A DNA stretch of 41,995 nucleotides from Burkholderiales bacterium (GCA_019635015.1 JAHCAG010000023.1:1-41995), one strand, 5' to 3'; shown: positions 29,765-37,760, numbered from the stretch's first letter. Numbers and translations: made by a program. The notes: generated by a model not told the origin, from the letters alone.

Positions 29765-30609
29765 ACACGGCTGCTGCGCGTTACCTCGCGCTGGCCGATG
29801 CGGGCCGCAGCGCGTGGTGGCGTTACCTGCTCGGCATCGCGCTGCTGATTCCGGTCTGGATCATCGGCGGCGCTTATGCCCATGCCCTGACGCTGCGGCT
29901 GCCGCTGGGCGAAGTCACGGAATTCGTCGCGATCAATGCCAGCATCCTGGTGCTGCTGGCCGGTGTGGCCACGGTGACCGCGCTGCTGCATCGCCGCTCC
30001 TGGCGGACGCTGGTGACACCCTTGCCGCGGGTGGACTGGCGGCGCATGCTGCAGGGCGCAGCCGCGTGGATGATCCTCGCCGTCGTGTTCTGCGCAATCG
30101 AGAGCCTGCTCTACCCCGGTCGTTATGCCTGGAACCTCGACATCGGTCGCTGGTTGCCCTTCGTCGCCGCCGCCCTGCTGCTGACGCCGCTGCAGTGCGC
30201 GGCGGAAGAACTGGTGTTCCGCGGCTACCTGATGCAGGCCGCCGGCCGCTTCTGCCGCCATCCCGTCGTGCCGGCGCTGTTCAGCAGCACACTGTTCACG
30301 CTGCCCCACCTCTACAACCCGGAGGTGGCGGCCTACGGCCTCGCGATCATGGCTGCCAACTATTTCGCGATGGGACTGTTCCTCGCCGCGGTGACGCTGC
30401 GCGACGGGCGCCTTGAACTGGCGATCGGGGCGCACGCCGGAAACAACCTGCTGCTGGTGCTGTTCATTCATTACGAAAACTCGGTGTTCGAAACTCCTTC
30501 GGCATTCACCGCCGGCGCGCTTGATCCCGTATATTCGCTGGTGACGCTGCTGCTCGGCGCACTCCTTTTTTATGGCTGGTTTTTCGGCAGATCGCGGGCA
30601 AGGACATGA
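29761..30609 (+). CDS. CPBP-family intramembrane metalloprotease-like protein
   Basis: Inner-membrane protein of 282 residues with about eight hydrophobic segments and the CPBP (CAAX/Abi) signature: Glu149-Glu150 and Arg154 in AEELVFRGY, His183 in FTLPHLY, and His225 with Asn229 in GAHAGNN. These are the putative metal-site residues, so it looks catalytically competent. Substrates of bacterial members are mostly unknown; some give immunity to bacteriocins or process peptides. The start is TTG at 29761, overlapping the metH stop; the end overlaps the next gene by four bases. Such tight packing implies co-transcription with metH. Confidence 0.85.
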
Positions 30610-31367
30610 CGGAGCTTTTCTCGGAGGATGATGTTGCGCAGTTTGCGCGCGACGGCTACTGCATCGTGCGCGGCCTGCTGCCTTCCGCCGCCCGGATGCA
30701 GATGCGCGCGGTGGCTGAACGCGACCTCGTCGCGGCGACGCCACCGGTCGAGTACGAGGCCGACACCCAGTATCCCGGCGCGCCGGAATCGCGCGATGCG
30801 CCCGGCGGACGCACGGTGCGCCGGCTGCTGCAGGCCTACGCCCGTGATGCGGTGTTCCGGGAATGGGCAACGGCAGCGCCGGTGGCCGGGCGGCTGCGGC
30901 AGCTGCTCGGACCGCGGATCGCGCTGGCGCAGGCCCATCACAACTGCGTGATGACCAAGGATCCGGCCTACAGCAGCCTCACCAGCTGGCACCGCGACAT
31001 CCGCTACTGGTCCTATGCCCGCCCGGAGCTGGTGTCGGTGTGGTTTGCGCTGGGGGAGGAGCGCATCGACAACGGCTGCCTGCTGCTGCTGCCTGGCACG
31101 CATGTGATGGATTTCGACGCCTCGCGCCTCGATGCGGCGCAGTTTCTGCGCAGCGATGTCGCGGAGAATGCGGCCTTGCTGCGCACGCAGATCGCGGCCG
31201 AACTCGAAGCGGGCGATGTGCTGTTTTTCCATTGCCGGCTGTTTCATGCCGCCGGCCACAACCGCGGCACGCAGACCAAGTTCTCCGCCGTTTTCACTTA
31301 CCGTGCCCTCGACAATCCGCCGCTGCCCGCATCGCGGTCTGCCGGCCAGCCTGATGTTGTTTTATAA
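30606..31367 (+). CDS. phytanoyl-CoA dioxygenase (PhyH) family protein
   Basis: Predicted Fe(II)/2-oxoglutarate-dependent oxygenase of 253 residues. The iron triad is visible as His129 and Asp131 in SWHRDIRYW and the distal His214 in LFHAAG; Arg220 in HNRG could bind 2-oxoglutarate. The double-stranded helix core includes SVWFALGEERIDNGCLLLLPGTH. The substrate cannot be told; bacterial PhyH proteins hydroxylate many small molecules. It overlaps the CPBP gene by four bases, and AAGG precedes its ATG. It converges on the NADH dehydrogenase gene with 21 bases between the stops and no terminator. Confidence 0.85.
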   Translation: MTELFSEDDVAQFARDGYCIVRGLLPSAARMQMRAVAERDLVAATPPVEYEADTQYPGAPESRDAPGGRTVRRLLQAYARDAVFREWATAAPVAGRLRQLLGPRIALAQAHHNCVMTKDPAYSSLTSWHRDIRYWSYARPELVSVWFALGEERIDNGCLLLLPGTHVMDFDASRLDAAQFLRSDVAENAALLRTQIAAELEAGDVLFFHCRLFHAAGHNRGTQTKFSAVFTYRALDNPPLPASRSAGQPDVVL

Positions 31368-31388
31368 GTATTTGATTATAAACAACTT

Positions 31389-32714
31389 TTAGTGCAACTT
31401 CACACGCGGCTCAGTGCGCCGCGTGATCATTCTGGCCAGCGTGTCGAAAAACACCTTGGCAAAACCATGCAGCGCGTAGAGGTGCATGCGGTACAGCGAC
31501 ACGTACATGAAACGCGCGAACAGGCCTTCGATGAACAGGCTGCCGCCGACCAATGCGCCCATCAGGCTGCCCACCGTCGAATACTCGCCCAGCGAAACCA
31601 GCGAACCGAAGTCACGGTAGGTAAAAGGCCGCAGCGCCTTGCCGGCGAGCCGGCGCTCAAGGTTGTCGGCAAGCCTTGTTGCCTGCTGGTGCGCTGCCTG
31701 GGCCCGTGGCGGCACATTGTGTTCGCGGCCGGGCCAGGCGCAGGCCGCGCAGTCGCCCAGAGCGAAGATGTCGGCGTCGCGCGTGGTCTGCAGCGTCGCT
31801 GTTACCACCAGCTGGTTGAGGCGGTTGGTTTCCAGCCCGGCAATGTCCTGCAGGAAATCCGGCGCCTTGATGCCGGCGGCCCAGACCGTCAGTTCAGCGG
31901 GAATCCTGCGCCCGTCGGCGAGTGACACGCCATCGTGCTCGACGGCGGTGACGCGCGCGCCGGTCAGCACCTGCACATCAAGCGCGCCTAGCAGCTCCGT
32001 GGTGGATTTCGACAGCCGTTCCGGCAGGACAGGCAACACACGCGGCCCGGCCTCGATCAGCGTGATTTGGATGTCGCGACCGGCGTCGATTTTCTCGAGG
32101 CCGAAGGCGACCAGTTCGCGCGTCGTGTGATGCAGTTCGGCGGCGAGTTCGACGCCGGTGGCGCCGGCGCCGATGATCGCGACCTGCAACTGCTCCGGCC
32201 GCAGCGGTTCCGCTTGGGCGTTGGCGCGGATGCAGGCGTTGATCAGCCGGTTGTGGAAACGTTCGGCCTGCACCGGGGTGTCGAGGCTGATCGCGTGTTC
32301 CTTGGCGCCCGGGGTGCCGAAGTCGTTGGTGCGGCTGCCGACGGCGATGACCAGCGTGTCATAGGGAATCTCGCGTTCGCCGATCAGCAGCCGGCCGTCC
32401 TCGTCATGAGTCGGCGCGATGCGCAGCACCCGCCGTTCGCGGTCGAGCCCGCGCATCGCGCCGAGCTGGAAACGGAAATGGTGCCAGCGCGCCTGCGCCA
32501 GGTAATCGAGCATATGCTGGTCGACATCCATGCTGCCGGCGGCGACTTCGTGCAGCAGGGGTTTCCACAGATGGGTGCGCGAGCGGTCGACCAGCGTGAT
32601 CTGCGCCAGTCCGCGGCGGCCGAGGCGATCGCCCAGCCGTGTGGCCAGTTCGAGTCCGCCGGCGCCGCCGCCGACAACGACGATGCGATGAGGCATTGCG
32701 CCGGGCCTGTTCAT
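31389..32714 (-). CDS. ndh: type II NADH:quinone oxidoreductase (NDH-2)
   Basis: Peripheral membrane flavoprotein that passes electrons from NADH to quinone without pumping protons. The 441 residues have two Rossmann motifs, VVVGGGAGGLELA for FAD and IIGAGATGVELA for NAD(P)H, the FALGDCAAC FAD-binding block and a C-terminal hydrophobic, amphipathic region (SLFIEGLFARFMYVSLYRMH) suited to membrane contact. The ATG at 32714 was chosen because it overlaps the stop of the upstream gene by four bases. A related oxidoreductase role cannot be fully excluded, but the C terminus favours NDH-2. Confidence 0.88.
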   Translation of the reverse strand: MNRPGAMPHRIVVVGGGAGGLELATRLGDRLGRRGLAQITLVDRSRTHLWKPLLHEVAAGSMDVDQHMLDYLAQARWHHFRFQLGAMRGLDRERRVLRIAPTHDEDGRLLIGEREIPYDTLVIAVGSRTNDFGTPGAKEHAISLDTPVQAERFHNRLINACIRANAQAEPLRPEQLQVAIIGAGATGVELAAELHHTTRELVAFGLEKIDAGRDIQITLIEAGPRVLPVLPERLSKSTTELLGALDVQVLTGARVTAVEHDGVSLADGRRIPAELTVWAAGIKAPDFLQDIAGLETNRLNQLVVTATLQTTRDADIFALGDCAACAWPGREHNVPPRAQAAHQQATRLADNLERRLAGKALRPFTYRDFGSLVSLGEYSTVGSLMGALVGGSLFIEGLFARFMYVSLYRMHLYALHGFAKVFFDTLARMITRRTEPRVKLH

Positions 32715-33253
32715 GCGGGTGCTCCCGTGACGATCTGATGAATGGTTTCGGTGAAACCGGAGGCCTGTGAATATCCGGCGGCGCGCAATTGCGCCACGCC
32801 CGCCGCCGTTGCTGCCACCACGCTGTCGGCAGCGGCAATCTGCCGCCGCAGGCGTTCGCGGGCTGCTTCGGGCAGCGCGGCGAGCCATTGCGGCGGAGCC
32901 ACGCAAACCCGCCGGGTCAGCGCAATGGCCCGGGCCAGTTCCGGCTGGCGCAGCGCCTGTTCGAGCGCGTCCGGTTCGGCGGCGCCGTCAGCCGCAATGA
33001 GCAGGAACCCGGGGCGCGAGCGGCGCAGCAGGCGCACCAGACCGACCTGCAGCGTGACCTGGCCGGTGCAGCAGGCGCAGCCGATGACGACCTCGGTGGC
33101 GATGCCCTTGCGCGTGAGCGCCTGCGCGCTGCCGCCGCCATCGTTGTCGAGCAGGGCCCAGGGCGCGCCGTGCGGGCGTGCTGCCGCGAGTGCCGCGATG
33201 AACCCTTGCTTGTCGGCGCCGGGCAGTCCGGTGATCAGGCAGGCAGGAACCAT
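32711..33253 (-). CDS. degenerate CobW/COG0523-like protein
   Basis: Protein of 180 residues resembling only the N-terminal GTPase half of COG0523 (CobW) metal chaperones. The metal-binding motif is kept: GCACC at 58-62. The P-loop is not: residues 9-16 read GLPGADKQ instead of the GxxGxGKT form, with Asp for Gly and Gln for Thr/Ser. The usual E-TG-DP stretch appears as AADGAAEPDAL. No base-recognition motif or C-terminal CobW domain follows. GTP hydrolysis is therefore unlikely. ATG 33253 is preferred because a TATAAT box lies six bases before it; ATG 33277 is an alternative. It is coupled to ndh by ATGA, so a metal- or redox-linked partner role is possible but unproven. Confidence 0.7.
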   Translation of the reverse strand: MVPACLITGLPGADKQGFIAALAAARPHGAPWALLDNDGGGSAQALTRKGIATEVVIGCACCTGQVTLQVGLVRLLRRSRPGFLLIAADGAAEPDALEQALRQPELARAIALTRRVCVAPPQWLAALPEAARERLRRQIAAADSVVAATAAGVAQLRAAGYSQASGFTETIHQIVTGAPA

Positions 33254-33259
33254 TTGCGG

Positions 33260-33265
33260 ATTATA
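33260..33265 (-). promoter_or_regulatory. -10 box for the CobW-like gene
   Basis: A perfect TATAAT on the minus strand ends six bases before the ATG at 33253, which would make the A of ATG the first transcribed base. No good -35 box is seen. Confidence 0.45.
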
Positions 33266-33331
33266 GGGCTGCCACATTTTTGCGCTAGAATATCCCGGTA
33301 AAAATATCAATTAAAAACAAGGACTTACGAT

Positions 33332-33682
33332 ATGACCTCGTTGCCGCCCATGCTGACCACCGTGCTGCTGCTGACCGCGTCGAACGTATTCATGACCTTT
33401 GCCTGGTACGGCCACCTCAAACATCTCAACAGCTCGCCGTGGTGGATCGCCGCTTTCGTGTCCTGGGGTATCGCGCTGTTCGAATACCTGCTGCAGGTGC
33501 CGGCCAACCGCATCGGTTACACGACGATGAGTCTCGGGCAACTGAAAATCCTGCAGGAAGTCATCACGCTGACGGTTTTCGTGCCGTTTGCAATTTTTTA
33601 CATGGGACAGGGCTTGAAGATCAATTACCTGTATGCGGGACTCTGCATGGTGGGCGCGGTGTATTTCATGTTCAAAAGCTGA
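33332..33682 (+). CDS. DMT-like small membrane protein, DUF486
   Basis: Inner-membrane protein of 116 residues with four hydrophobic helices, matching the DUF486 family of half-size drug/metabolite-transporter relatives. Characteristic stretches are NVFMTFAWYGHLK, WWIAAFVSWGIALFEYLLQVPANRIGY and the C-terminal LYAGLCMVGAVYFMF. Such four-helix proteins would have to work as dimers. The function is unknown. AAGGA lies eight bases before the ATG. It is divergent from the CobW-like gene, and an inverted repeat follows it. Confidence 0.85.
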   Translation: MTSLPPMLTTVLLLTASNVFMTFAWYGHLKHLNSSPWWIAAFVSWGIALFEYLLQVPANRIGYTTMSLGQLKILQEVITLTVFVPFAIFYMGQGLKINYLYAGLCMVGAVYFMFKS

Positions 33683-33696
33683 AGGAGGGGTAAGGA

Positions 33697-33779
33697 GTGA
33701 GCAGTTAGCAGTGAGGAGTAAAGAGAGATGCGTGGGTCCACGCTCCCGGTTTTCCAACCCTTTACTGCTAACTGCTCAC
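33697..33779. repeat. 16-bp inverted repeat with internal hairpin between DUF486 and mpl genes
   Basis: GTGAGCAGTTAGCAGT (33697-33712) is exactly complementary to ACTGCTAACTGCTCAC (33764-33779). Between the arms, GCGTGG and CCACGC (33730-33743) form a second perfect stem. AGCAGTTAGCAGT-like units resemble short non-coding repeats found scattered in other genomes. No T-run follows, so it is not a simple terminator. Confidence 0.75.
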
Positions 33780-33811
33780 CGCTAACTCATCTGTTATCCT
33801 CCGCCCCCATA

Positions 33812-35158
33812 ATGCACATCCACATCCTCGGCATCTGCGGCACCTTCATGGGCGGACTCGCCGTGATCGCGCGCGCGGCGGGCCACAAGGTCACCGGCTG
33901 CGATGCCAATGTCTATCCGCCGATGAGCACACAGCTCGAGGCGCAGGGCATCAAGCTGATCACCGGTTATGAGGCGGAGCAGGCCGACCTCAACCCCGAC
34001 CTCTTCGTGATCGGCAACGTCGTCTCGCGCGGCAACCCGTTGATGGAGGCCATTCTCAATCGCGGCCTGCCCTATATCTCCGGCCCGCGCTGGCTGCGCG
34101 AACACGTGCTGCAGGGGCGCTGGGTGCTGGCCGTTGCCGGCACCCACGGCAAGACCACCACCAGTTCGATGCTGGCGTGGATACTCGAGCACGCCGGGCT
34201 CAACCCCGGATTCCTGATTGGCGGCGTACCGCAGAATTTCGGCGTGTCGGCACGACTCACCGAAACGCCTTTTTTCGTGATCGAAGCCGACGAGTACGAC
34301 ACCGCGTTTTTCGACAAGCGGTCGAAGTTCGTGCACTACACGCCGCGCACCGTGGTGCTGAACAATCTCGAATACGACCACGCCGACATCTTTCCCGACC
34401 TCGTCGCGATCGAAACCCAGTTTCACCACCTTGTGCGCACGGTGCCCGGCAACGGCCTGATCGTCGCCCACGGCGCGGAGCCGGCGCTGGAGCGCGTGCT
34501 GGCGCGCGGCGCCTGGACGCCGGTACAGCGCTTTGGCGGCAATGGCGAATGGCAGGCCGGCGAGCCCGACGAGGGCGGCGCTTTCGAAGTCTTCCACGAG
34601 GGCGCCTCGCGCGGCCGCGTGATGTGGGATCTGCTCGGCGCGCACAACCGGATGAACGCTCTGGCGGCGATCGCCGCGGCGCGCCACGCCGGCGTGCCGG
34701 CTGCCGGTGCGGTTGATGCGCTGGGTCAGTTCAAAAATGTCCGCCGCAGGATGGAAATCCGCGGCACGGTGCGCGGCGTCACGGTCTACGACGATTTCGC
34801 CCATCATCCGACGGCGATCGACACCACGATTGCCGGTCTGCGGCGCAAGGTGGGTGCTGCGCGCATCCTCGCGGTGATCGAGCCGCGTTCGAACACGATG
34901 AAACTCGGCGTCATGAAGCAGGCGCTGCCCGGCAGCCTGCGGGATGCCGATCTCGTGTTCTGCTACGGCGGCGGTCTCGGCTGGGATGCCGCCGGGGCGC
35001 TGGCGCCGCTGGGCGCAAAAGCGGCGGTGCATGACGACCTCGAGACGATGACGGACGCGATTGCCGCGGCCGCCCGCGACGGCGACCATGTGCTGGTGAT
35101 GAGCAATGGCGGCTTTGGCGGCATCCACGGCAGGCTGCTCGAACGACTCGCGAACTGA
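33812..35158 (+). CDS. mpl: UDP-MurNAc:L-Ala-gamma-D-Glu-meso-DAP ligase (murein peptide ligase)
   Basis: Cytoplasmic recycling enzyme that joins the tripeptide recovered from old peptidoglycan to UDP-MurNAc. The 448 residues follow the Mur ligase plan: N-terminal Rossmann part beginning MHIHILGICGTFMGGLAV, ATP-binding loop GTHGKTTTS at 110-118, central VIEADEYDTAFFDKRSKF and NNLEYDHADIF blocks, and C-terminal YDDFAHHPTAI. These DEYD and LEYDHADIF features separate Mpl from MurC. The ATG at 33812 begins the family match; an upstream open stretch is translated from the repeat. The amidase gene starts three bases after its stop. It works downstream of AmpG (5492). Confidence 0.95.
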   Translation: MHIHILGICGTFMGGLAVIARAAGHKVTGCDANVYPPMSTQLEAQGIKLITGYEAEQADLNPDLFVIGNVVSRGNPLMEAILNRGLPYISGPRWLREHVLQGRWVLAVAGTHGKTTTSSMLAWILEHAGLNPGFLIGGVPQNFGVSARLTETPFFVIEADEYDTAFFDKRSKFVHYTPRTVVLNNLEYDHADIFPDLVAIETQFHHLVRTVPGNGLIVAHGAEPALERVLARGAWTPVQRFGGNGEWQAGEPDEGGAFEVFHEGASRGRVMWDLLGAHNRMNALAAIAAARHAGVPAAGAVDALGQFKNVRRRMEIRGTVRGVTVYDDFAHHPTAIDTTIAGLRRKVGAARILAVIEPRSNTMKLGVMKQALPGSLRDADLVFCYGGGLGWDAAGALAPLGAKAAVHDDLETMTDAIAAAARDGDHVLVMSNGGFGGIHGRLLERLAN

Positions 35159-35161
35159 ATC

Positions 35162-36343
35162 ATGGCCAACATACCTGATGACGCACTCGGCGCATTCTGT
35201 CGCTACACCCATGTCGCACTGAAAGGTTCCGGCAGCGGCCCGCTTGCCGGACTCAGTTTCGGCGTCAAGGACATCTACGACATTGCCGGGCACAAGACCG
35301 GGTTCGGCAGTCCCGACTGGCTGGCAACGCACGAGCCGGCGGCACGCACCGCGCCGGTGGTCGCTCAACTTCTTGCGGCAGGCGCCGACATGGTTGGCAA
35401 GACCCAGACCGACGAGCTGACCTACAGCCTCAACGGCGAGAACGCGCATTACGGCACGCCGGTCAACGTCAATGCGCCGGGCCGCATACCCGGCGGCTCT
35501 TCCAGCGGCTCCGCGGCGGCGGTTGCCGGCATACTGGTCGATTTCGCGCTGGGCAGCGACACCGGCGGTTCGGTGCGCGCGCCGGCGAGTTTCTGCGGCG
35601 TCTACGGCATCCGGCCGACACATGGCCGCGTATCGCTGGAAGGCGCATGTGCGCTGGCAAAAAGTTTCGACACCGCGGGCTGGTTTGCACGCGATGCCGC
35701 ATTGCTGGAACGTGTCGGACGCGTGCTGCTGGGCGATGCGCCGGTGCCCGGGCAGGGTCCTGTGCTGCTGGCCGGTGACGCATTCGCTTTGCTGGATGCC
35801 GTGGCGCGTGAGGCCTTGCAGCCGGCGCTGGCCCGCGCAGGCGCCGTTCTGGGAACGCCGCGTACGGTGATGGTCAGCAACGAAGGCCTGCCGCAGTGGT
35901 TCCAGGCCTTCCGTATATTGCAGGGCGCCGAAATCCGCGCGCAGCTCGGTGACTGGGTCGACCGCGCGAAGCCGAAGCTGGGGCCGGGCGTCAAGGAACG
36001 CATCGAATGGACGGCGACGATCAAACCCGCGGAGATCGCGCAGGCGCAGGCCACGCGCGATGCGGCACGCGCGCGCATGGACGCGTTGCTCGCGAACAAT
36101 GCCGTGCTGCTGCTGCCGACAGTGCCCGACATCGCGCCGCTGCTGAACACGCCGCCGGCCCAGCTCGACGACTTCCGTGCCAAGGCAATGAGCCTGCTGT
36201 GCATCGCCGGACTTGCCGGCCTGCCGCAGGTCACGCTGCCGCTGGCGAAGCTGAATGGCTGTCCGCTGGGGCTGTCGCTGGTGGCGGGGCGGGGCAACGA
36301 CATGCTGCTGCTGGCGCTGGCGCGGCAGATTTCCGGGCAATAA
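35162..36343 (+). CDS. amidase-signature family hydrolase
   Basis: Amidase-signature enzyme of 393 residues, shorter than GatA. The triad is complete: Lys36 in GVKDIYD, Ser113 at the start of the serine/glycine loop after PGG, and the nucleophile Ser137 in SDTGGSVRAP. Length and layout resemble AtzF/AtzE-like or generic amidases; no substrate can be assigned. It lies three bases behind mpl and may be co-transcribed with it, which raises but does not show a cell-wall or recycling role. A HigBA-like locus begins just behind it. Confidence 0.85.
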   Translation: MANIPDDALGAFCRYTHVALKGSGSGPLAGLSFGVKDIYDIAGHKTGFGSPDWLATHEPAARTAPVVAQLLAAGADMVGKTQTDELTYSLNGENAHYGTPVNVNAPGRIPGGSSSGSAAAVAGILVDFALGSDTGGSVRAPASFCGVYGIRPTHGRVSLEGACALAKSFDTAGWFARDAALLERVGRVLLGDAPVPGQGPVLLAGDAFALLDAVAREALQPALARAGAVLGTPRTVMVSNEGLPQWFQAFRILQGAEIRAQLGDWVDRAKPKLGPGVKERIEWTATIKPAEIAQAQATRDAARARMDALLANNAVLLLPTVPDIAPLLNTPPAQLDDFRAKAMSLLCIAGLAGLPQVTLPLAKLNGCPLGLSLVAGRGNDMLLLALARQISGQ

Positions 36344-36365
36344 GCCGGATAAAATCCGTGCCGAC

Positions 36366-36393
36366 TTGACGATTATACGAATATTCGTATAAT
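36366..36393 (+). promoter_or_regulatory. promoter and palindromic operator of the toxin-antitoxin locus
   Basis: TTGACG (36366-36371) and TATAAT (36388-36393) are spaced by 16 bases. The spacer and -10 box together form a perfect 22-bp palindrome (36372-36393; half-site ATTATACGAAT). A repressor on it, most likely the downstream Xre-type antitoxin, would block the promoter. The -10 box ends six bases before the toxin ATG, so the message would have almost no leader. Confidence 0.85.
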
Positions 36394-36399
36394 CAATCC

Positions 36400-36750
36400 A
36401 TGAAGCCACTCTGCTTCGTCGGCACGTCCAGGGACGAACTCTCGGTGTTTCCGGCGGCGGCGCGGAATCGCGCGGGTCATGAGCTGTTCATGGTCCAGTG
36501 CAACAGACCGCCGGTCGACTGAAAGCCGATGTCCGGCATCGGGCCGGGCGCCTGTGAAATCCGGATCAGGGTGGCGGCAGGTGCATACCGGGTAATTTAC
36601 GTCGCCCGGTTTGAAGATGCGGTGTACGTGCTGCATGCCTTCCAGAAAAAGACCCGGAAAACATCCAGGGGCGATCTGGAACTGGCGCGGCAGCGTTACC
36701 GCGAGGCAGAAGCATTTTCCAGAAGGAATCCGACATGGCCGGCAAAGTGA
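36400..36750 (+). pseudogene. higB: HigB/Gp49-type toxin interrupted by an in-frame TGA
   Basis: RelE-superfamily toxin of the phage Gp49-like type, which would be an mRNA-cutting enzyme. Reading from ATG 36400 gives MKPLCFVGTSRDELSVFPAA and on to PPVD, then TGA at 36520-36522, then KPMSGIGPGACEIRIRVAAG in the same frame and a normal end (VYVLHAFQKKTRKT). From memory, relatives have a tryptophan (DWKPM) at this place, so a single TGG to TGA change explains it. The full frame is 116 codons, the expected family size. An internal ATG (36529) could give a 73-residue fragment lacking the N-terminal third. The toxin is probably inactive. The antitoxin gene overlaps its end by 16 bases. Confidence 0.82.
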
Positions 36751-37019
36751 CGAAATCAAGCGGCAACATCTTCCTGGATCTCGGGTTTCCACCGCACGAG
36801 GCCGAGGTCATGCTGCTGCGCGCACAGCTGGCCGAGGCCCTGCGCGCCTGGATGGAGCGTGAAGGACTGAGCCAGGCGCAGACCGCGAAGCGGCTGGGCA
36901 TCAGCCAGCCGCGGGTCTCGGAAATCACCCGCGGCAAGGTGGAGTTGCTGTCGTTGGATTATCTGGTGGGCTTGTGTGCGAAGGTGGGGATTTCGGTGGG
37001 TGTGAGGCTGGCCGCGTGA
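36735..37019 (+). CDS. higA: Xre-family antitoxin, HigA-like
   Basis: DNA-binding antitoxin of 94 residues with a helix-turn-helix (LSQAQTAKRLGISQPRVSEI at about 54-73). It is expected to neutralise the toxin and repress the locus through the 22-bp palindrome at 36372. AGAAGGAA lies just before its ATG, and its first 16 bases overlap the toxin frame. The gene looks intact, so the locus may now be an antitoxin-only relic that still acts as a repressor. Confidence 0.85.
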   Translation: MAGKVTKSSGNIFLDLGFPPHEAEVMLLRAQLAEALRAWMEREGLSQAQTAKRLGISQPRVSEITRGKVELLSLDYLVGLCAKVGISVGVRLAA

Positions 37020-37081
37020 GGCGAGTCGGATAGAGCGTGCTTCCGATACCCGTGTGACTGTTTGATTTTCATTGTTCGCAA

Positions 37082-37654
37082 TTGCTGATCTACATTCACG
37101 GTTTCAACAGCTCGGCGCTGTCCTACAAGGCTGGCCTGCTGCGTGAGCACATGGCGAAGCTGGGCCTGGCCGATTGCTACGCCTGTCCCGAACTTTCCCA
37201 TTGTCCAAAACAGGCGATGGCACAGCTCGAAGCACTCATCACGCCGCAGGATCCGCGTGGCGTGACGCTGGTGGGTTCGTCGCTGGGCGGGTTTTACGCG
37301 ACATCGCTGGTCGAGCGTTTCGGTGCACGCGCGGTGCTGGTCAATCCGGCGGTGCGGCCGTATGAACTGTTGGCCGCTTATCTGGGTCCGCAGAAAAACC
37401 TCTACACCGGCGAGGCCTATGAATTGACGCCGCAACACATCGCTGATCTGCGCGAGCTGGAATTGGAAACCATCACGCCGTCGCGTTATCTGCTGATCAC
37501 CGCGAGCGGTGACGAAGTGCTGGATTACCGCGCCGGCGTCGATCGTTACGCCGGTTGCGAACAGATCGTCGTTCCGGGCAGTGATCACGGCTTCCGCGGG
37601 TTCGCCGCTTACCTCGATACCGTCGTCGCGTTCTGGCAGCGCGGGCGCGTATAA
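37082..37654 (+). CDS. YqiA-type alpha/beta hydrolase (esterase)
   Basis: Small cytoplasmic hydrolase of 190 residues, similar to YqiA/YcfP proteins. The nucleophile is Ser67 in GSSLGGFYA, the oxyanion region is YIHGFNSSALSYK, and ASGDEVLDY and PGSDHGFRG supply the likely Asp and His. YqiA has esterase activity on short acyl esters in vitro; the natural substrate is unknown. The start is uncertain: TTG at 37082 opens the conserved LIYIHGF, no ATG is available between it and the upstream stop, and no ribosome site is evident. Confidence 0.82.
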   Translation: MLIYIHGFNSSALSYKAGLLREHMAKLGLADCYACPELSHCPKQAMAQLEALITPQDPRGVTLVGSSLGGFYATSLVERFGARAVLVNPAVRPYELLAAYLGPQKNLYTGEAYELTPQHIADLRELELETITPSRYLLITASGDEVLDYRAGVDRYAGCEQIVVPGSDHGFRGFAAYLDTVVAFWQRGRV

Positions 37655-37707
37655 TTCGCGGCCCGTTCGCGCTGATCGAAGATCGCGGCTCGGACCACTG
37701 TCTGCTG

Positions 37708-37747
37708 CCCCTCACCCCGGCCCTCTCCCCGCAAGCGGGGCGAGGGG
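37708..37747. repeat. REP-like CCCTCACCCC hairpin element
   Basis: CCCCTCACCCCGGCCCTC continues into a stem in which CCCTC and CCCCGC pair with GCGGGG and GAGGG (37721-37746), with one mismatch and a tiny loop. The CCCTCACCCC...CTCTCCCCGC...GCGGGG pattern recurs in many proteobacterial genomes as a short intergenic repeat. Its right end, GAGGGGGA, lies 11 bases before the next ATG and can serve as its ribosome site. Confidence 0.75.
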
Positions 37748-37760
37748 GAATTTAAAATTC

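Noticed and set aside
33260..33291. A sigma-70 promoter for the DUF486 gene (TAGAAT at 33286-33291)
   Set aside because: No -35 box at 16-18 bases, so only a -10-like match remains.
33794..36409. A long minus-strand open frame opposite mpl and the amidase gene
   Set aside because: Antisense to two full, well-recognised genes; composition typical of a GC shadow.
36520..36522. TGA in the toxin read as selenocysteine, or a frameshift
   Set aside because: Both sides of the TGA are in the same frame, so it is not a frameshift. No selenocysteine insertion hairpin is evident and the family expects tryptophan here.
36400..37019. The toxin-antitoxin locus as part of a larger genomic island
   Set aside because: No integrase, transposase, direct repeats or tRNA gene flank it; the genes on both sides look like ordinary core genes.
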